A DNA stretch of 64,000 nucleotides from Thermodesulfobacteriota bacterium (GCA_034189135.1 JAXHVO010000130.1:1-64000), one strand, 5' to 3'. Shown: positions 1 through 8,990, counted from the first letter of the stretch. The notes: a model not told the origin generated them from the letters alone. Numbers and translations: made by a program.

Positions 1-2
1 CC

Positions 3-398
3 CACGTTAAACTGCAGCCCATCGACTTTTCTACCAAGGGGGTATTTGTCTGCGGCCTGGCCCATTCGCCCAAACCGGTGGACGAGGCCATCGCTCAAGG
101 CCTGGGCGCGGCGTCTAGGGCCTCGGTCATACTTTCTAAAGACAACACTACGGTTGAAGGCATTGTCTCTCATGTGGATGAGCATTTGTGTCGGGGCTGC
201 GGCGAATGTGTTCAAGCCTGTCCTTATGGTGCTATTGAAGTCGAGGATAGAAAAGAGGATAAAAAAGTGGCCCATGTGCAGGAAGCGCTTTGCAAAGGAT
301 GCGGCGCCTGCTCTGTCGCCTGCCCCACCGGCGCAGCCTCGGTTTTTCACTATGAAGACCAGGAGGTGCTGACCATGGTGGAAGCCGCTTTGAATTGA
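3..398 (+). CDS. HdrA-like protein, C-terminal part (5' truncated by window edge)
   Basis: The reading frame is open from the window edge to a TGA at 396-398. It starts with the end of an FAD/NAD-binding domain (the ...GVFVCGLAHSPKPVDEAIAQG stretch is typical of the last beta-alpha unit of HdrA flavoproteins). Two [4Fe-4S] motifs follow, CRGCGECVQACP and CKGCGACSVACP. This matches the C-terminus of the heterodisulfide reductase A family, which passes electrons between FAD and ferredoxin-type clusters in the cytoplasm. It is followed after about 57 nt by mvhD and further hdrA genes, so it is probably the upstream part of the same operon. The N-terminal portion is outside the window, so it cannot be told whether it carries its own Sec. 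Family assignment is firm; the exact subtype is not. Confidence 0.9.
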   Translation, partial: HVKLQPIDFSTKGVFVCGLAHSPKPVDEAIAQGLGAASRASVILSKDNTTVEGIVSHVDEHLCRGCGECVQACPYGAIEVEDRKEDKKVAHVQEALCKGCGACSVACPTGAASVFHYEDQEVLTMVEAALN

Positions 399-455
399 AG
401 ATTGACGATTGAATTACCGATCAATCAACAAGCATTGATACAAACAGGAGTATGT

Positions 456-875
456 ATGACCGAAGAATTCAATCCAAAAATTATCGCTTTTGCCTGCAAC
501 TGGTGCGCCTATTCTGCCGCCGACCTGGCAGGTGTGTCTCGGTTGCAGTATCCGTCAAACGTTCGCATCATCCGTGTGATGTGCAGCGGTCGGGTCACAC
601 CCGGTTTTATTCTCAAAGCCCTTCAAAAGGGTGCCGACGGTGTGCTGGTGGCCGGGTGACACATCGGTGACTGCCATTACCTGGATGGTAATGTAAAGGC
701 CGAAAAAATGTTCCAAACGACACAAGAACTGGTAAAGCTTCTTGGTATTGACCATGAAAGAATTCATCTCGAATGGATTTCGTCTGCAGAGGGCGCCCGT
801 TTTGCCGAAGTCGTAAGAGATTTTACCGAAAAGATTAAATCTAAAGGGCCGGCCCAGCTAAGGCAGGCAGCTTAG
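456..875 (+). CDS. mvhD: Selenocysteine-containing MvhD/FrhD-type electron-transfer subunit (1 Sec)
   Basis: Translation runs from ATG 456 (AGGAG at 446-450) through an in-frame TGA at 657-659 to TAG 873-875, giving 139 aa. The family's N-terminal motif appears as [13 protein letters not shown]. The second conserved motif, normally G-C-H-x-G-D-C-H-Y, reads [10 protein letters not shown], so UGA codon 68 replaces a conserved cluster-ligating Cys. Both flanks of the TGA stay homologous in the same frame, which rules out a simple stop. A 7-bp hairpin lies 16 nt after the TGA. MvhD proteins carry a [2Fe-2S] cluster and link hydrogenase or formate dehydrogenase to HdrA; VhuD of some methanogens is a known selenoprotein. 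Located between hdrA genes, it should carry electrons into the Hdr flavoprotein. Confidence 0.93.
675..693 (+). promoter_or_regulatory. Probable bacterial SECIS hairpin of mvhD (first copy)
   Basis: CATTACC (675-681) pairs with GGTAATG (687-693) around loop TGGAT, starting about 16 nt after the UGA at 657-659. Bacterial SECIS elements sit in the coding region just 3' of UGA and are bound by SelB. The second mvhD carries the same ATTACC/GGTAAT stem after its second UGA. Confidence 0.7.
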
Positions 876-944
876 ACAGTAGGTTAATGGAAAAAGAGCC
901 GTTTGGCTAAAAACAATTGCCAAATGTTTCAAAGGAGATAGATT

Positions 945-2477
945 GTGAGTAAAAACATTCTTGTTATCGGAGGAGGAATTGCCGGAATCCAGGCATCCCT
1001 TGACCTTGGCGAAATGGGGTTTAAAGTTCACCTAGTGGAAAGTCTGCCCAGCATCGGCGGAAAGATGGCCCAACTGGACAAAACCTTTCCCACCAATGAC
1101 TGTGCCATCTGAATTCTTTCGCCCAAGATGCTGGATGTCGGTCGACATCCCAATATCGAGCTTTTGGCCTATACCGAAGTGGAAAAAGTAGCAGGCGAGG
1201 CAGGCAATTTTAAAGCAACCATTAGAAGAAAAGCCCGTTTCGTGGAAGAAGACAAATGTACCGGATGCGGGGCCTGCACGGAAAAGTGCCCGACAGTTGT
1301 TCCCGATGCATTTAATGTCGGCCAGGGGTCTCGCAGTGCCATTTACAGCTGGTTCGCACAAGGAATCCCCTCCACCCACACCATCGATCCCGATCATTGC
1401 CGTCAGCTAAACGGCAAGAAGTGCGGTATCTGTGCAAAGACCTGCCAGGCCGAAGCAATCAATTTTGATCAGCAAGATAGGACGATCAAACTCGATGTGG
1501 GGGCTATCATTGTTGCGATCGGTTATGATGTTTTTGATCCTTCACGAATCCCGGAGTATAATTATAAGGCCCTGCCCAACGTTATCACCGCACTTGAGTT
1601 CGAAAGATTCTTAAGTGCCAGCGGGCCCACCGGTGGCCATCTGGATCGCCCATCGGACCGGGCCATTGAAGCTGAAATTAAAGGGCTGGAAAAGAAAGTG
1701 AAGAAATCACAAAAAATGCTGGACAAATTTGAAAAGAAATATAATGAAAATTCTGCAGATTTTTATAACGCATTTTTAAACGGTGAATATAAAGATGAAA
1801 AAGATCATAAAAAATGGGCGGACAAATATGCCGCACATGTGGCCAACGCCACTCCGCTCGAAGCTTTGAAGAAAAAGGCCGAAAGCTTTACCTCAGCGAA
1901 AAAACTGGCTTTCATCCAGTGCGTCGGTTCGCGTGATTTCAGGTTCTACCCGTTTTGTTCCGGATACTGCTGCATGCATTCCATCAAGGAAGCGATCATT
2001 GCTCACGAGCATGGCCCTGAAACCACCTCCACCATTTTTGGAATGGATATCAGAGCGGTGGGAAAAGGATTTGAAGAATACAAGGTTCGTGGCGGAAATA
2101 ATTCCAACATCAGCTATCGCCGTGGCAGGGTTGCCGAAATCAATGAAGGTGCGAATCATAACCCGATTGTAATCTATGAAGATACTTTAGCGCAAACAGT
2201 CAAAAGAGAAGAATTCGATTTGGTAATACTGGCCACAGCCTGCGCACCGAGCAAGGGAACAACGCAGTTGGCCCAACTTCTTGACATTGAAGTCAACGAG
2301 TTCGGATTTTTCCAAACCACATCTTCCCACCCCCTTGATACCACCCGGCAAGGCATTTTCGTATGCGGCTGTGCTCACGGTCCCATGGATATCCCGGAAT
2401 CCGTTGCCCAGGCCAGTAGCGCTGCATCCAGGGCGGTACAGACAGTGGTGGGGGAAGAAATGCGTAAAGCGTCGTAA
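945..2477 (+). CDS. hdrA: Selenocysteine-containing HdrA-type FAD/iron-sulfur protein
   Basis: Start GTG 945 follows AAAGGAG. The 510-aa product begins with an FAD Rossmann motif ([13 protein letters not shown]) and a TGA at 1110-1112 is codon 56. HdrA proteins have the motif NDCAxCILSPK here; this one reads N-D-C-A-I-U-I-L-S-P-K, so Sec replaces the second Cys. HdrA is a known selenoprotein family in some methanogens. A ferredoxin motif ([12 protein letters not shown], near residue 105) and a second Cys cluster (CGICAKTC, near 165) are inserted, followed by a Lys/Glu-rich helical insert and [18 protein letters not shown]. It ends at the last FAD-domain helix without C-terminal ferredoxin domains; the next gene supplies those. 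It is an electron-bifurcating flavoprotein candidate in the formate/Hdr complex. Confidence 0.93.
1133..1150 (+). promoter_or_regulatory. Probable SECIS hairpin of hdrA
   Basis: A perfect 7-bp stem GGATGTC/GACATCC (1133-1139 with 1144-1150) with loop GGTC starts 20 nt after the UGA at 1110-1112. Position and G/U in the loop fit a bacterial SECIS. Confidence 0.7.
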
Positions 2478-2491
2478 AGGAATCGTACAGT

Positions 2492-4162
2492 ATGAGCAAA
2501 AAAGATAAAGACCCTGAAAAACTTCGTGTTGGTGTTTTCATCTGTGATTGTGGTTCTAATATTGCCGGACATCTGGACTGCCCGGAGGTAACTGAATATG
2601 CCTCCACTCTTCCGGGGGTTGTGTTTACCAAAGAAAATCTCTACACATGTTCCGAGGCAGGAATCTCTGAAATTCAAAAAGCGATTAAGGAAAACGATTT
2701 GAACCGTGTGGTGGTTGCTTCATGCTCACCACGCACACACCAGCCGCTTTTTTCCAGTTCATGTGCCCAGGCAGGACTCAATCCATATCTTTTTGAAATG
2801 ACGAACATACGGGATCAGTGCTCGTGGGTACATATGGGCCAGCGTGAAAAAGCCACCAAGAAGGCAAAAGATCTTGTGCGCATGTGTGTGGCAAAAAGTG
2901 CTTCACTGGAGCCTCAGCAGGAGATTGAAACCTCTCTGATCCGCAAGGTACTTGTGATCGGCGGCGGGGTTGCCGGCCTGTCGGCAGCCGAAGCCCTGGC
3001 CTCCATGGGCCTTGATGTAATACTGGTAGATAAAAAACCTGAGTTTGGCGGACTTCTTCGCAAGGTCAACCGTCTTTCCAATGGCGCACTGGCGGCTGAC
3101 CGCATTTCAGAGCTGGTTGAACAGGTTAAGGCAAAATCCAATATCACTATTCATCTCGATGCCGAGGTGAAAACAGTGGGGGGGTATATAGGAAATTTTG
3201 ACATTGCCATAAAAACAAAACAAAACACTGTGGAAGATAAAGTTGGCTGCATAATAGTGGCGACAGGTGCATTGCCGTTAATCCCCACCGACATGTTCAG
3301 TTACGATGGCAAACAGGTCATTACCCAGATAGAACTGGAACAAAAGCTGAAAAAAGGAGCCCTTGATGCCCAGCGTATTGTAATGATTCAGTGTGTCGGA
3401 GCACGCACCCAGGAAAGGGAATACTGCTCACGAATCTGCTGTATGACCGCAGTTAAAAATGCGCTTTTGATTAAAGAGCAAAACCCCGATGCAGATATCC
3501 ATATCCTGTATCGTGATATGCAGATGTATGGTACGGAAAATGAAAAGATGCTGTGGGAGGCAAGAGGAAACGGGATCAAGTTCGATGTATACCGTGCCGA
3601 CCAACCGCCTGAAGTTAATAAAGGAAAGGTCCGCTTTAATCACTCCTTACTTGGAGAAAACATGGATATCCCCTGTGATCTGGTGGTTCTGTCAACCCCT
3701 TTGGTTTCACGGGAAGATGCGGGAGTTGTTTCCCAAATGTTACGGGTTCCCATGAATCAGGACGGATTTTTTCTTGAAGCTCACGCAAAGCTAAGACCTC
3801 TTGACTTTGCTGCAGATGGTATCTTCGTATGTGGCAGTGCACGTTATCCGGCCACAGTTTCAGAAGCCATGTCCCAGGGCATCGGTGTCTCCTCCAGGGT
3901 GGCAAGCATTCTTTTTAAAGACAAGTTGATCACAAGCGCAATTGTTGCCCAAATAAACCCGGAAACATGTGTGGGATGCATGGGATGCATGGACGTATGT
4001 CCGTTTCAGGCCATTTCTTTTAATCAAGAAAAAAATATTTGTGAGATAAATGAAATCCTATGCAAGGGATGTGGAAATTGTGCCGCTACATGCCCCTCTC
4101 AAAGTGCAATGCTTAAAGGATTTAAACCGCCGCAGCTTTTGTCTATGATAAGAGCGGCATAA
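2492..4162 (+). CDS. hdrA: HdrA-like protein with N-terminal Cys domain and two C-terminal [4Fe-4S] clusters
   Basis: The 556-aa protein starts at ATG 2492, 14 nt after the previous stop. The N-terminal region (VGVFICDCGSNIAG... and VASCSPRTHQPLF) is the domain that precedes the flavin domain in full-length HdrA. An FAD-binding motif (VLVIGGGVAGLSAAEALASM, near residue 150) follows, then CVGARTQEREYCSRICC, a closing GIFVCGSARYPATVSEA motif, and two ferredoxin motifs (CVGCMGCMDVCP, CKGCGNCAATCP). It lacks both the CAxC/U-ILSPK motif and the internal ferredoxin that the preceding hdrA has, so the two look complementary and may work as a pair or as a split/duplicated HdrA. Cytoplasmic, no signal peptide. 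Confidence 0.92.
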   Translation: MSKKDKDPEKLRVGVFICDCGSNIAGHLDCPEVTEYASTLPGVVFTKENLYTCSEAGISEIQKAIKENDLNRVVVASCSPRTHQPLFSSSCAQAGLNPYLFEMTNIRDQCSWVHMGQREKATKKAKDLVRMCVAKSASLEPQQEIETSLIRKVLVIGGGVAGLSAAEALASMGLDVILVDKKPEFGGLLRKVNRLSNGALAADRISELVEQVKAKSNITIHLDAEVKTVGGYIGNFDIAIKTKQNTVEDKVGCIIVATGALPLIPTDMFSYDGKQVITQIELEQKLKKGALDAQRIVMIQCVGARTQEREYCSRICCMTAVKNALLIKEQNPDADIHILYRDMQMYGTENEKMLWEARGNGIKFDVYRADQPPEVNKGKVRFNHSLLGENMDIPCDLVVLSTPLVSREDAGVVSQMLRVPMNQDGFFLEAHAKLRPLDFAADGIFVCGSARYPATVSEAMSQGIGVSSRVASILFKDKLITSAIVAQINPETCVGCMGCMDVCPFQAISFNQEKNICEINEILCKGCGNCAATCPSQSAMLKGFKPPQLLSMIRAA

Positions 4163-4177
4163 AAAAGGATAAAAAAC

Positions 4178-4633
4178 ATGAGCAATAGTGATTTTGAACC
4201 CAAGGTTATTTGTTTTCTATGTACCTGGTGAGCGTATGCCGCTGCTGACCTGGCCGGGGTTAGTCGTATGCAGTACCCGTCGAATATTCGGATCGTCCGG
4301 GTAATGTGCAGTGGAAGCGTGTCCCCCCATCATATCATCCGTGCTTTTCAGCAGGGTGTGGATGGTGTTTTTGTGGGCGGGTGACGTCTGGACGATTGCA
4401 ATTACCTGTATGGTAATTATTCAGCCCAGAAGCGGGTACGCTTTTTAAGACCGTTGCTAAAGTTCAGCGGTATTGAAGAAGACCGCCTGCGGGCCAGATG
4501 GGTTTCTTCCGCTGAAGCCCCTGAATTTGTCGAAGAGATCGAAGATTTCATTAAGGCGTTGTGCGAAATGGGGCCTTCGCCGCTGAACAAAGAGTCTGTT
4601 GAAAACAATATGCTGTCTGTTGCCACCGGATGA
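4178..4633 (+). CDS. mvhD: MvhD/FrhD-type subunit with two selenocysteines
   Basis: ATG 4178 opens a frame with two in-frame TGA codons (4229-4231, codon 18; 4382-4384, codon 69), ending at TGA 4631-4633 (151 aa). The first UGA falls in C-T-W-U-A-Y-A-A-A-D-L-A-G, where the first mvhD copy has CNWC; the second falls in G-U-R-L-D-D-C-N-Y-L, aligned with Sec68 of the first copy. Homology to that copy continues through all three segments ([20 protein letters not shown] and WVSSAEAPEF), so neither TGA is a real stop. Hairpins follow both. The final TGA is read as the stop because it lies after the family's C-terminal region and 13 nt before the next ATG. Role: [2Fe-2S] electron carrier between FdhA and HdrA. 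Confidence 0.93.
4245..4263 (+). promoter_or_regulatory. Probable SECIS hairpin after first UGA of second mvhD
   Basis: CTGACC (4245-4250) pairs with GGTTAG (4258-4263) with one G-U pair and loop TGGCCGG, 13 nt after the UGA at 4229-4231. The pairing is weaker than in the other elements. Confidence 0.5.
4400..4418 (+). promoter_or_regulatory. Probable SECIS hairpin after second UGA of second mvhD
   Basis: AATTACC (4400-4406) pairs perfectly with GGTAATT (4412-4418), loop TGTAT, 15 nt after the UGA at 4382-4384. Stem and position match the element in the first mvhD copy. Confidence 0.7.
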
Positions 4634-4646
4634 ATAAGGGAAAACC

Positions 4647-5447
4647 ATGATTGAAAAGGTAAAAGAAAAAGTACAGGAGCTTTTAAAGTCGGAAAAAATA
4701 ACGGGATTTCTGGGCCTTGGCGAAAAAAACGGCCATATCGGTCCCCATCTTTTTTGTGATGAAACTGATCTTGACAACCTGGTTTTGGGAGACTGGAAAA
4801 AGCCGGGAGATACACGTTATCCCCTTAATAAACTGCTGGTTCATCTCGCCCGGAAGTATCCTGAAAAAAGTTTTGGAGTGCTGGTGCGCGGTTGTGACGA
4901 ACGTGGACTTAAAACCCTTTATATCTGGAACCAGCTTAATCCGAACAATGTCGTTCCGGTGGGCATTGCCTGCCCCCAGGAGCTTGCGGACGCCTGTGAA
5001 TGCAGCCAACCTTTCCCAGAGGAGTTTGTGGCCGGAGACAAGGCAAAAAAATCCACGGCTGTTTCGGTGGCCAATGTAGATGAGCTTGATCTTAACGCAC
5101 GATTTGCCCACTGGATGGAAGAGTTTTCAAAGTGCATCAAATGTTACGGTTGTAGAGACATCTGTCCCATGTGTTTTTGCAAAGAATGCAGCCTGGAAAC
5201 GGATGAACTGATCAGTACGGGCAATATTCCACCTGAAATACCCGTTTTTCATCTGACCCGGGCCATACATATGGCAGGCCGATGCATCGATTGCGGCCTT
5301 TGCGAGGAAGCCTGTCCCGCGGATATCCCTTTGAGGACCCTTTATAAAAAAGTTGCTGCAATCATGGAGAAAGAATTTGACTACCGGACCGGGTTTATGG
5401 ATGAAAAATCACCTTTGAACATTTTAGACCAGGCGTCTGGAGAATAA
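4647..5447 (+). CDS. FrhB/FdhB-like iron-sulfur electron-transfer protein
   Basis: The 266-aa protein starts at ATG 4647, 13 nt after mvhD. Its first ~150 residues (GFLGLGEKNGHIGPHLF..., GVLVRGCDERGLKTLY, VGIACPQ) resemble the N-terminal region of the FrhB/FdhB (coenzyme F420 hydrogenase/dehydrogenase beta) family. The C-terminal half holds two Cys sets, CIKCYGCRDICPMCFCKEC and CIDCGLCEEACP, expected to bind [4Fe-4S] clusters. Lying directly between mvhD and fdhA, it probably bridges the formate dehydrogenase catalytic subunit to the MvhD/HdrA module, as in Hdr-linked formate dehydrogenase clusters known from sulfate reducers. Whether it binds a flavin, and which one, cannot be read from the sequence. 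Confidence 0.8.
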   Translation: MIEKVKEKVQELLKSEKITGFLGLGEKNGHIGPHLFCDETDLDNLVLGDWKKPGDTRYPLNKLLVHLARKYPEKSFGVLVRGCDERGLKTLYIWNQLNPNNVVPVGIACPQELADACECSQPFPEEFVAGDKAKKSTAVSVANVDELDLNARFAHWMEEFSKCIKCYGCRDICPMCFCKECSLETDELISTGNIPPEIPVFHLTRAIHMAGRCIDCGLCEEACPADIPLRTLYKKVAAIMEKEFDYRTGFMDEKSPLNILDQASGE

Positions 5448-5463
5448 AAAAAGAGGAGTTTAT

Positions 5464-7503
5464 ATGGATTACAGGACCGTACTTACAACCTGCACCCACT
5501 GTGGTTGCGGATGTAATTTTTATCTGGAGGTGCTGGACGGTCAAATTATCGACACGATTCCCTGTAAAACCAGCCCTACCAATGAAGGAAAGCTCTGTAT
5601 AAAAGGGTGGAATGTTCACCAATTCATCCAGAGCGAAAAAAGACTGACCAAACCCCTGGTACGTAAAAAAGGTGAGCTGGTCGAAGTCTCCTGGGATGAG
5701 GCACTCGATTACACGGTTTCCAAACTTAAAGAGATCAAAAAAGCCAACGGGCCGGACAGCATTGCCTTTTTAACTTCCGCCAAGGTCACCAACGAAGAGA
5801 ATTATTTGCTGCAAAAGTTTGCCCGGGCTGGGGTGGGTACCAACAACGTCGATCACTGCGCACGTCTCTGACATTCTTCAACGGTGGCAGGTCTTGCCGC
5901 CGCATTCGGCAGTGGCGCAATGACAAATTCTGTAGCGGAGCTGGAAGATTCGGACTGTATTTTTGTCATCGGCTCAAATACGACTTCGTCTCATCCCCTG
6001 GTAGCCACCCGCATCTTTCGGGCCAGACAAAAAGGGGCCAAGATTATTGTGGCCGATCCCAGAAAAATCCAACTGACCCTGTTTTCCGATATACATGTCC
6101 GGCAAAACCTGGGAACAGATGTGGCACTTTTAAATGGAATGATGAATGTCATCATAGAGCAAGGATGGCATGGCCAGGGTTTTATTGAAAATCGTACCGA
6201 AAATTTTGACGAGTTTAAAAAAGTAATTAAAGGCTACCCTCCGGAAAAGGTTTCTGAGATTACCGGTATTTCCGCCGATGATATTATTAAGATGGCCGAA
6301 TATTACTCTCATGCCAAGGCAGCATCAATTGTTTACTGCATGGGAATTACCCAGCACACCACCGGGGTGGACAATGTTAAATCCCTTGCCAATCTGGCAA
6401 TGCTTACGGGTAATTTAGGCAAAGAATCCACCGGTGTAAATCCTCTTCGGGGTCAAAACAATGTTCAGGGTGCCTGTGATATGGGTGGACTTCCCAATGT
6501 ATTTCCCGGATATCAGCCGGTAAATGATATTCCGTCTAATCAAAAATTTTCCCAGGCCTGGGGAGTAGACCTCCCCCGGGAAGTGGGACTTACCATTCCT
6601 GCAATGCTTTCCGGCCTTGCCGAAGGCACTGTTAAAGCTCTCTATGTGCTTGGTGAAAATCCTATGGTCAGTGACCCGGATATTAACCATGTTGAAAAAG
6701 CCCTGAAAACTGCTGAACTGCTTGTGGTTCAGGATATCTTTCTCACTCCAACAGCGAAGCTTGCCCATGTGGTACTTCCCGGATCTTCCTTTGCCGAAAA
6801 AGACGGCACCTTTGCCAATACAGAGCGACGGGTGATGCGTGTCAGGGAGGCTATTGCGCCTGTAGGAGATGCCCGTGTGGACTGGAAAATCATTCAGGAT
6901 ATTTCCAACCGGTTCGGATATGAAATGAAGTTTGATTCACCGGAAGATGTAATGAAAGAAATTGCAAGCCTTACACCTTCTTACGGTGGAATTAGCTATG
7001 ATCGTTTGGAAGGTGAGGGCCTCCAGTGGCCGTGTCCCACCGCTGATCATCCTGGAACCAAATTTCTCCACAAAGATGCCTTTTCTCGTGGAAAGGGTCT
7101 TTTTCACGCCATAGAATTCATACCGCCTGACGAAAGTGTTGATGAGGAGTTCCCCTTTTGGCTTACCACCGGTCGTGTATTTGCTCATTATCACACCAGA
7201 ACCATGACCCAGAACTGCCCCTCTCTGGATAGCGAAATTTCTGAAGGCTACCTGGAAATAAGTCCTGCAGATGCACAACAAATGGGCGTATGCCAGGATG
7301 ATGAAGTGAAAATAACCTCGCGTCGTGGCCAGATTACAGCCAAAACCATGGTGACCGAACGGGTTAAGGAGGGTCTGGTATTTATGCCGTTTCATTTTGT
7401 GGAAAACTGCGCCAATATCCTAACAAACCCGGCCAATGACCCCGTTGCCAAGATTCCGGAGTTTAAAGTTTGTGCCGTAAATGTTGAGAGGGCAACCGAT
7501 TAG
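5464..7503 (+). CDS. fdhA: Cytoplasmic selenocysteine formate dehydrogenase, catalytic subunit
   Basis: Start ATG 5464 after GAGG; 679 aa with an in-frame TGA at 5869-5871 (codon 136), in the context C-A-R-L-U-H-S-S-T-V-A-G-L, the hallmark active site of molybdopterin/tungstopterin formate dehydrogenases where Sec ligates the metal. The N-terminus has the [4Fe-4S] ligands CTHCGCGCNFYLE...C and no Tat signal, so it is cytoplasmic. Later motifs include the bis-MGD region (GNLGKESTGVNPLRGQNNVQ), a substrate-channel region and the C-terminal molydopterin dinucleotide-binding domain (FPFWLTTGRVFAHYHTRTMT). It is the last gene of the hdr-mvhD operon, followed by a terminator. It should oxidise formate (or reduce CO2) with electrons passing through the neighbouring iron-sulfur and MvhD subunits. 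Confidence 0.95.
5882..5902 (+). promoter_or_regulatory. SECIS hairpin of fdhA (cytoplasmic)
   Basis: CGGTGGC (5882-5888) pairs with GCCGCCG (5896-5902) around loop AGGTCTT, 10 nt after the UGA at 5869-5871. The AGGUCU loop is the same as the SelB-recognised loop of the E. coli fdhF SECIS, which makes this the clearest of the elements here. Confidence 0.85.
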
Positions 7504-7538
7504 AAAAAAGTATCCGCTCTTTTATTGAATTGTTAACA

Positions 7539-7570
7539 CCCGGTCTTTTTTACAAAAAGCCGGGTTTTTA
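7539..7570 (+). terminator. Rho-independent terminator of the hdr-fdh operon
   Basis: CCCGG (7539-7543) with a T-rich inner arm pairs with AAAAAG-CCGGG (7555-7564), followed by a run of T. It lies 36 nt after the fdhA stop. Confidence 0.8.
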
Positions 7571-7702
7571 TTTACGCTCTCTTATATATGGATTTTTTAT
7601 CGTTTAAAACAGAATATATTTTCCAGAATTACTATAGAATTATAAAAGGGACCAAGAATTAATGGCCTGCCACCTTTCTTGCTTAAGATAAAGTAGAAAA
7701 AT

Positions 7703-8575
7703 ATGAGCAACCATGAAATTAAAAAAGAAGAATTGCAAGCCGAAGATATCGCAGTGTTAGGCGTTCCGTATGACAAAAATTCATCATTTCTAAGAGGGAC
7801 AGCATTAGCACCTGCGCGAATCCGCGAAGCGCTGTTTAGTGAGTCATCAAACATGTGGACAGAGAATGCGATTAACTTGGGATTAATGGCCGGCTGGCAA
7901 ATATTAGACGACTTAAAACTGGAAGATCATGGGAAGGCATTTGGGCAAATTGAAAACAAAATAACTGAGTTACTGAAAAGAACGGCTCGAGTCATTTCGC
8001 TTGGTGGGGACCACTCAATCACTTATCCCATCATCCGGTCATATGAAAAGAAGTTTAGCAACCTAAGTATCCTACAGTTGGATGCACATCCGGATCTCTA
8101 TGATGAATTAGATGGCAATCGCTATTCCCATGCTTGTCCCTTTGCCCGGATAATGGAAGAAAACCTTGTTAAGAGATTGGTGCAGGTGGGAGTTCGCGCC
8201 CTGACCGGCCACCAGCGCGAGCAAGCCAAACGATTCGATGTTGAGATAATTGAAATGAAAGAGATCAACAAGGCAAACGGAATTATGTTTAGCGGGCCTG
8301 TATACCTGTCGATAGACTTGGATTGCCTGGATCCAGCTTTTGCTCCAGGGGTTTCCCATTACGAGCCAGGAGGAATGAGTACTCGAAACGTTTTGCAAAT
8401 AATCCAGAATCTGAAAGGGCATTTAGTGGGTGCCGACATCGTAGAATACAATCCAAAAAGGGACCCGCAAGGGATTACAGGAATGGTTGCAGGAAAGTTT
8501 TTGAAGGAAATAATTGGTAGGATGATGGAAGAAAAATCAGCGGCAATACGGATCTTGGGAAAGAATCGAAGTTGA
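7703..8575 (+). CDS. speB: Agmatinase / arginase-family ureohydrolase
   Basis: This 290-aa protein has the complete set of ureohydrolase metal-binding motifs: GGDHSI (Mn ligand His), DAHPDLYDE with following H-A-C-P-F, and SIDLDCLDPAFAPG. Ureohydrolases use a binuclear Mn centre to hydrolyse a guanidino group; agmatinase releases urea and putrescine. The length is typical of SpeB. Substrate cannot be settled from motifs alone, since formiminoglutamase, guanidinobutyrase and agmatinase share them. It is separated from the fdh operon by a terminator and ~130 nt, and is followed 7 nt later by a small gene that may be co-transcribed. No strong Shine-Dalgarno is visible before ATG 7703. Confidence 0.85.
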   Translation: MSNHEIKKEELQAEDIAVLGVPYDKNSSFLRGTALAPARIREALFSESSNMWTENAINLGLMAGWQILDDLKLEDHGKAFGQIENKITELLKRTARVISLGGDHSITYPIIRSYEKKFSNLSILQLDAHPDLYDELDGNRYSHACPFARIMEENLVKRLVQVGVRALTGHQREQAKRFDVEIIEMKEINKANGIMFSGPVYLSIDLDCLDPAFAPGVSHYEPGGMSTRNVLQIIQNLKGHLVGADIVEYNPKRDPQGITGMVAGKFLKEIIGRMMEEKSAAIRILGKNRS

Positions 8576-8582
8576 CAATATT

Positions 8583-8876
8583 GTGGAAAGTACCTATTAT
8601 GAAAGAATGGATGCCTTAATGAAAAAGAAACTGCAATCAGTGCTTGACAGGGTGAAAGAGCCCGAGACCAACATGGCGCTCTCCGAGCTGGGTCTGGTTG
8701 AAAGGTTTCGTTTTTATCCAGAGCAAAAGAAACTCTCCGTTTTTCTCAATCCAATAAAACCCGGCAAAGTCTGCTGCGCGATCATTTCCAGTCTTCTCCT
8801 GTCATCAACCATTAAAGATCTCATGAATGAACTCCAAAAGGAATTTTCGGATCTTCATGTGGAACGAGCCCAATAA
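8583..8876 (+). CDS. Small protein, possibly DUF59/MIP18-like
   Basis: A 97-aa frame starts at GTG 8583 just after the ureohydrolase stop. The segment from about residue 20 (DRVKEPETNMALSELGLVER...) has the pattern of DUF59/MIP18 domains: an acidic V-x-x-P-E start, an S-x-x-E-L-G-L-V motif, then a short hydrophobic strand. DUF59 proteins take part in iron-sulfur cluster assembly or sit as fusion domains in related proteins. The usual catalytic Cys is uncertain; a Cys pair occurs in GKVCCAIIS. An internal ATG at 8607 is an alternative start. The match is by pattern only, so function should be treated as unknown. Confidence 0.55.
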   Translation: MESTYYERMDALMKKKLQSVLDRVKEPETNMALSELGLVERFRFYPEQKKLSVFLNPIKPGKVCCAIISSLLLSSTIKDLMNELQKEFSDLHVERAQ

Positions 8877-8990
8877 CATGGTGTAATCATTTTTTGTTAG
8901 AACTATTCAATGTGCCGAAACATGAGCAAGTGTTCTTTCGGTCATGGCTTCTTGATAAAAAGTCTCCACCCACATACAAAGGAGGTAGTT

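Noticed and set aside
657-5871. In-frame TGA codons in mvhD, hdrA and fdhA genes as frameshifts or pseudogenes
   Set aside because: Each TGA falls at a conserved Cys/Sec site, homology continues in the same frame on both sides and a hairpin follows, so selenocysteine is the simpler reading.
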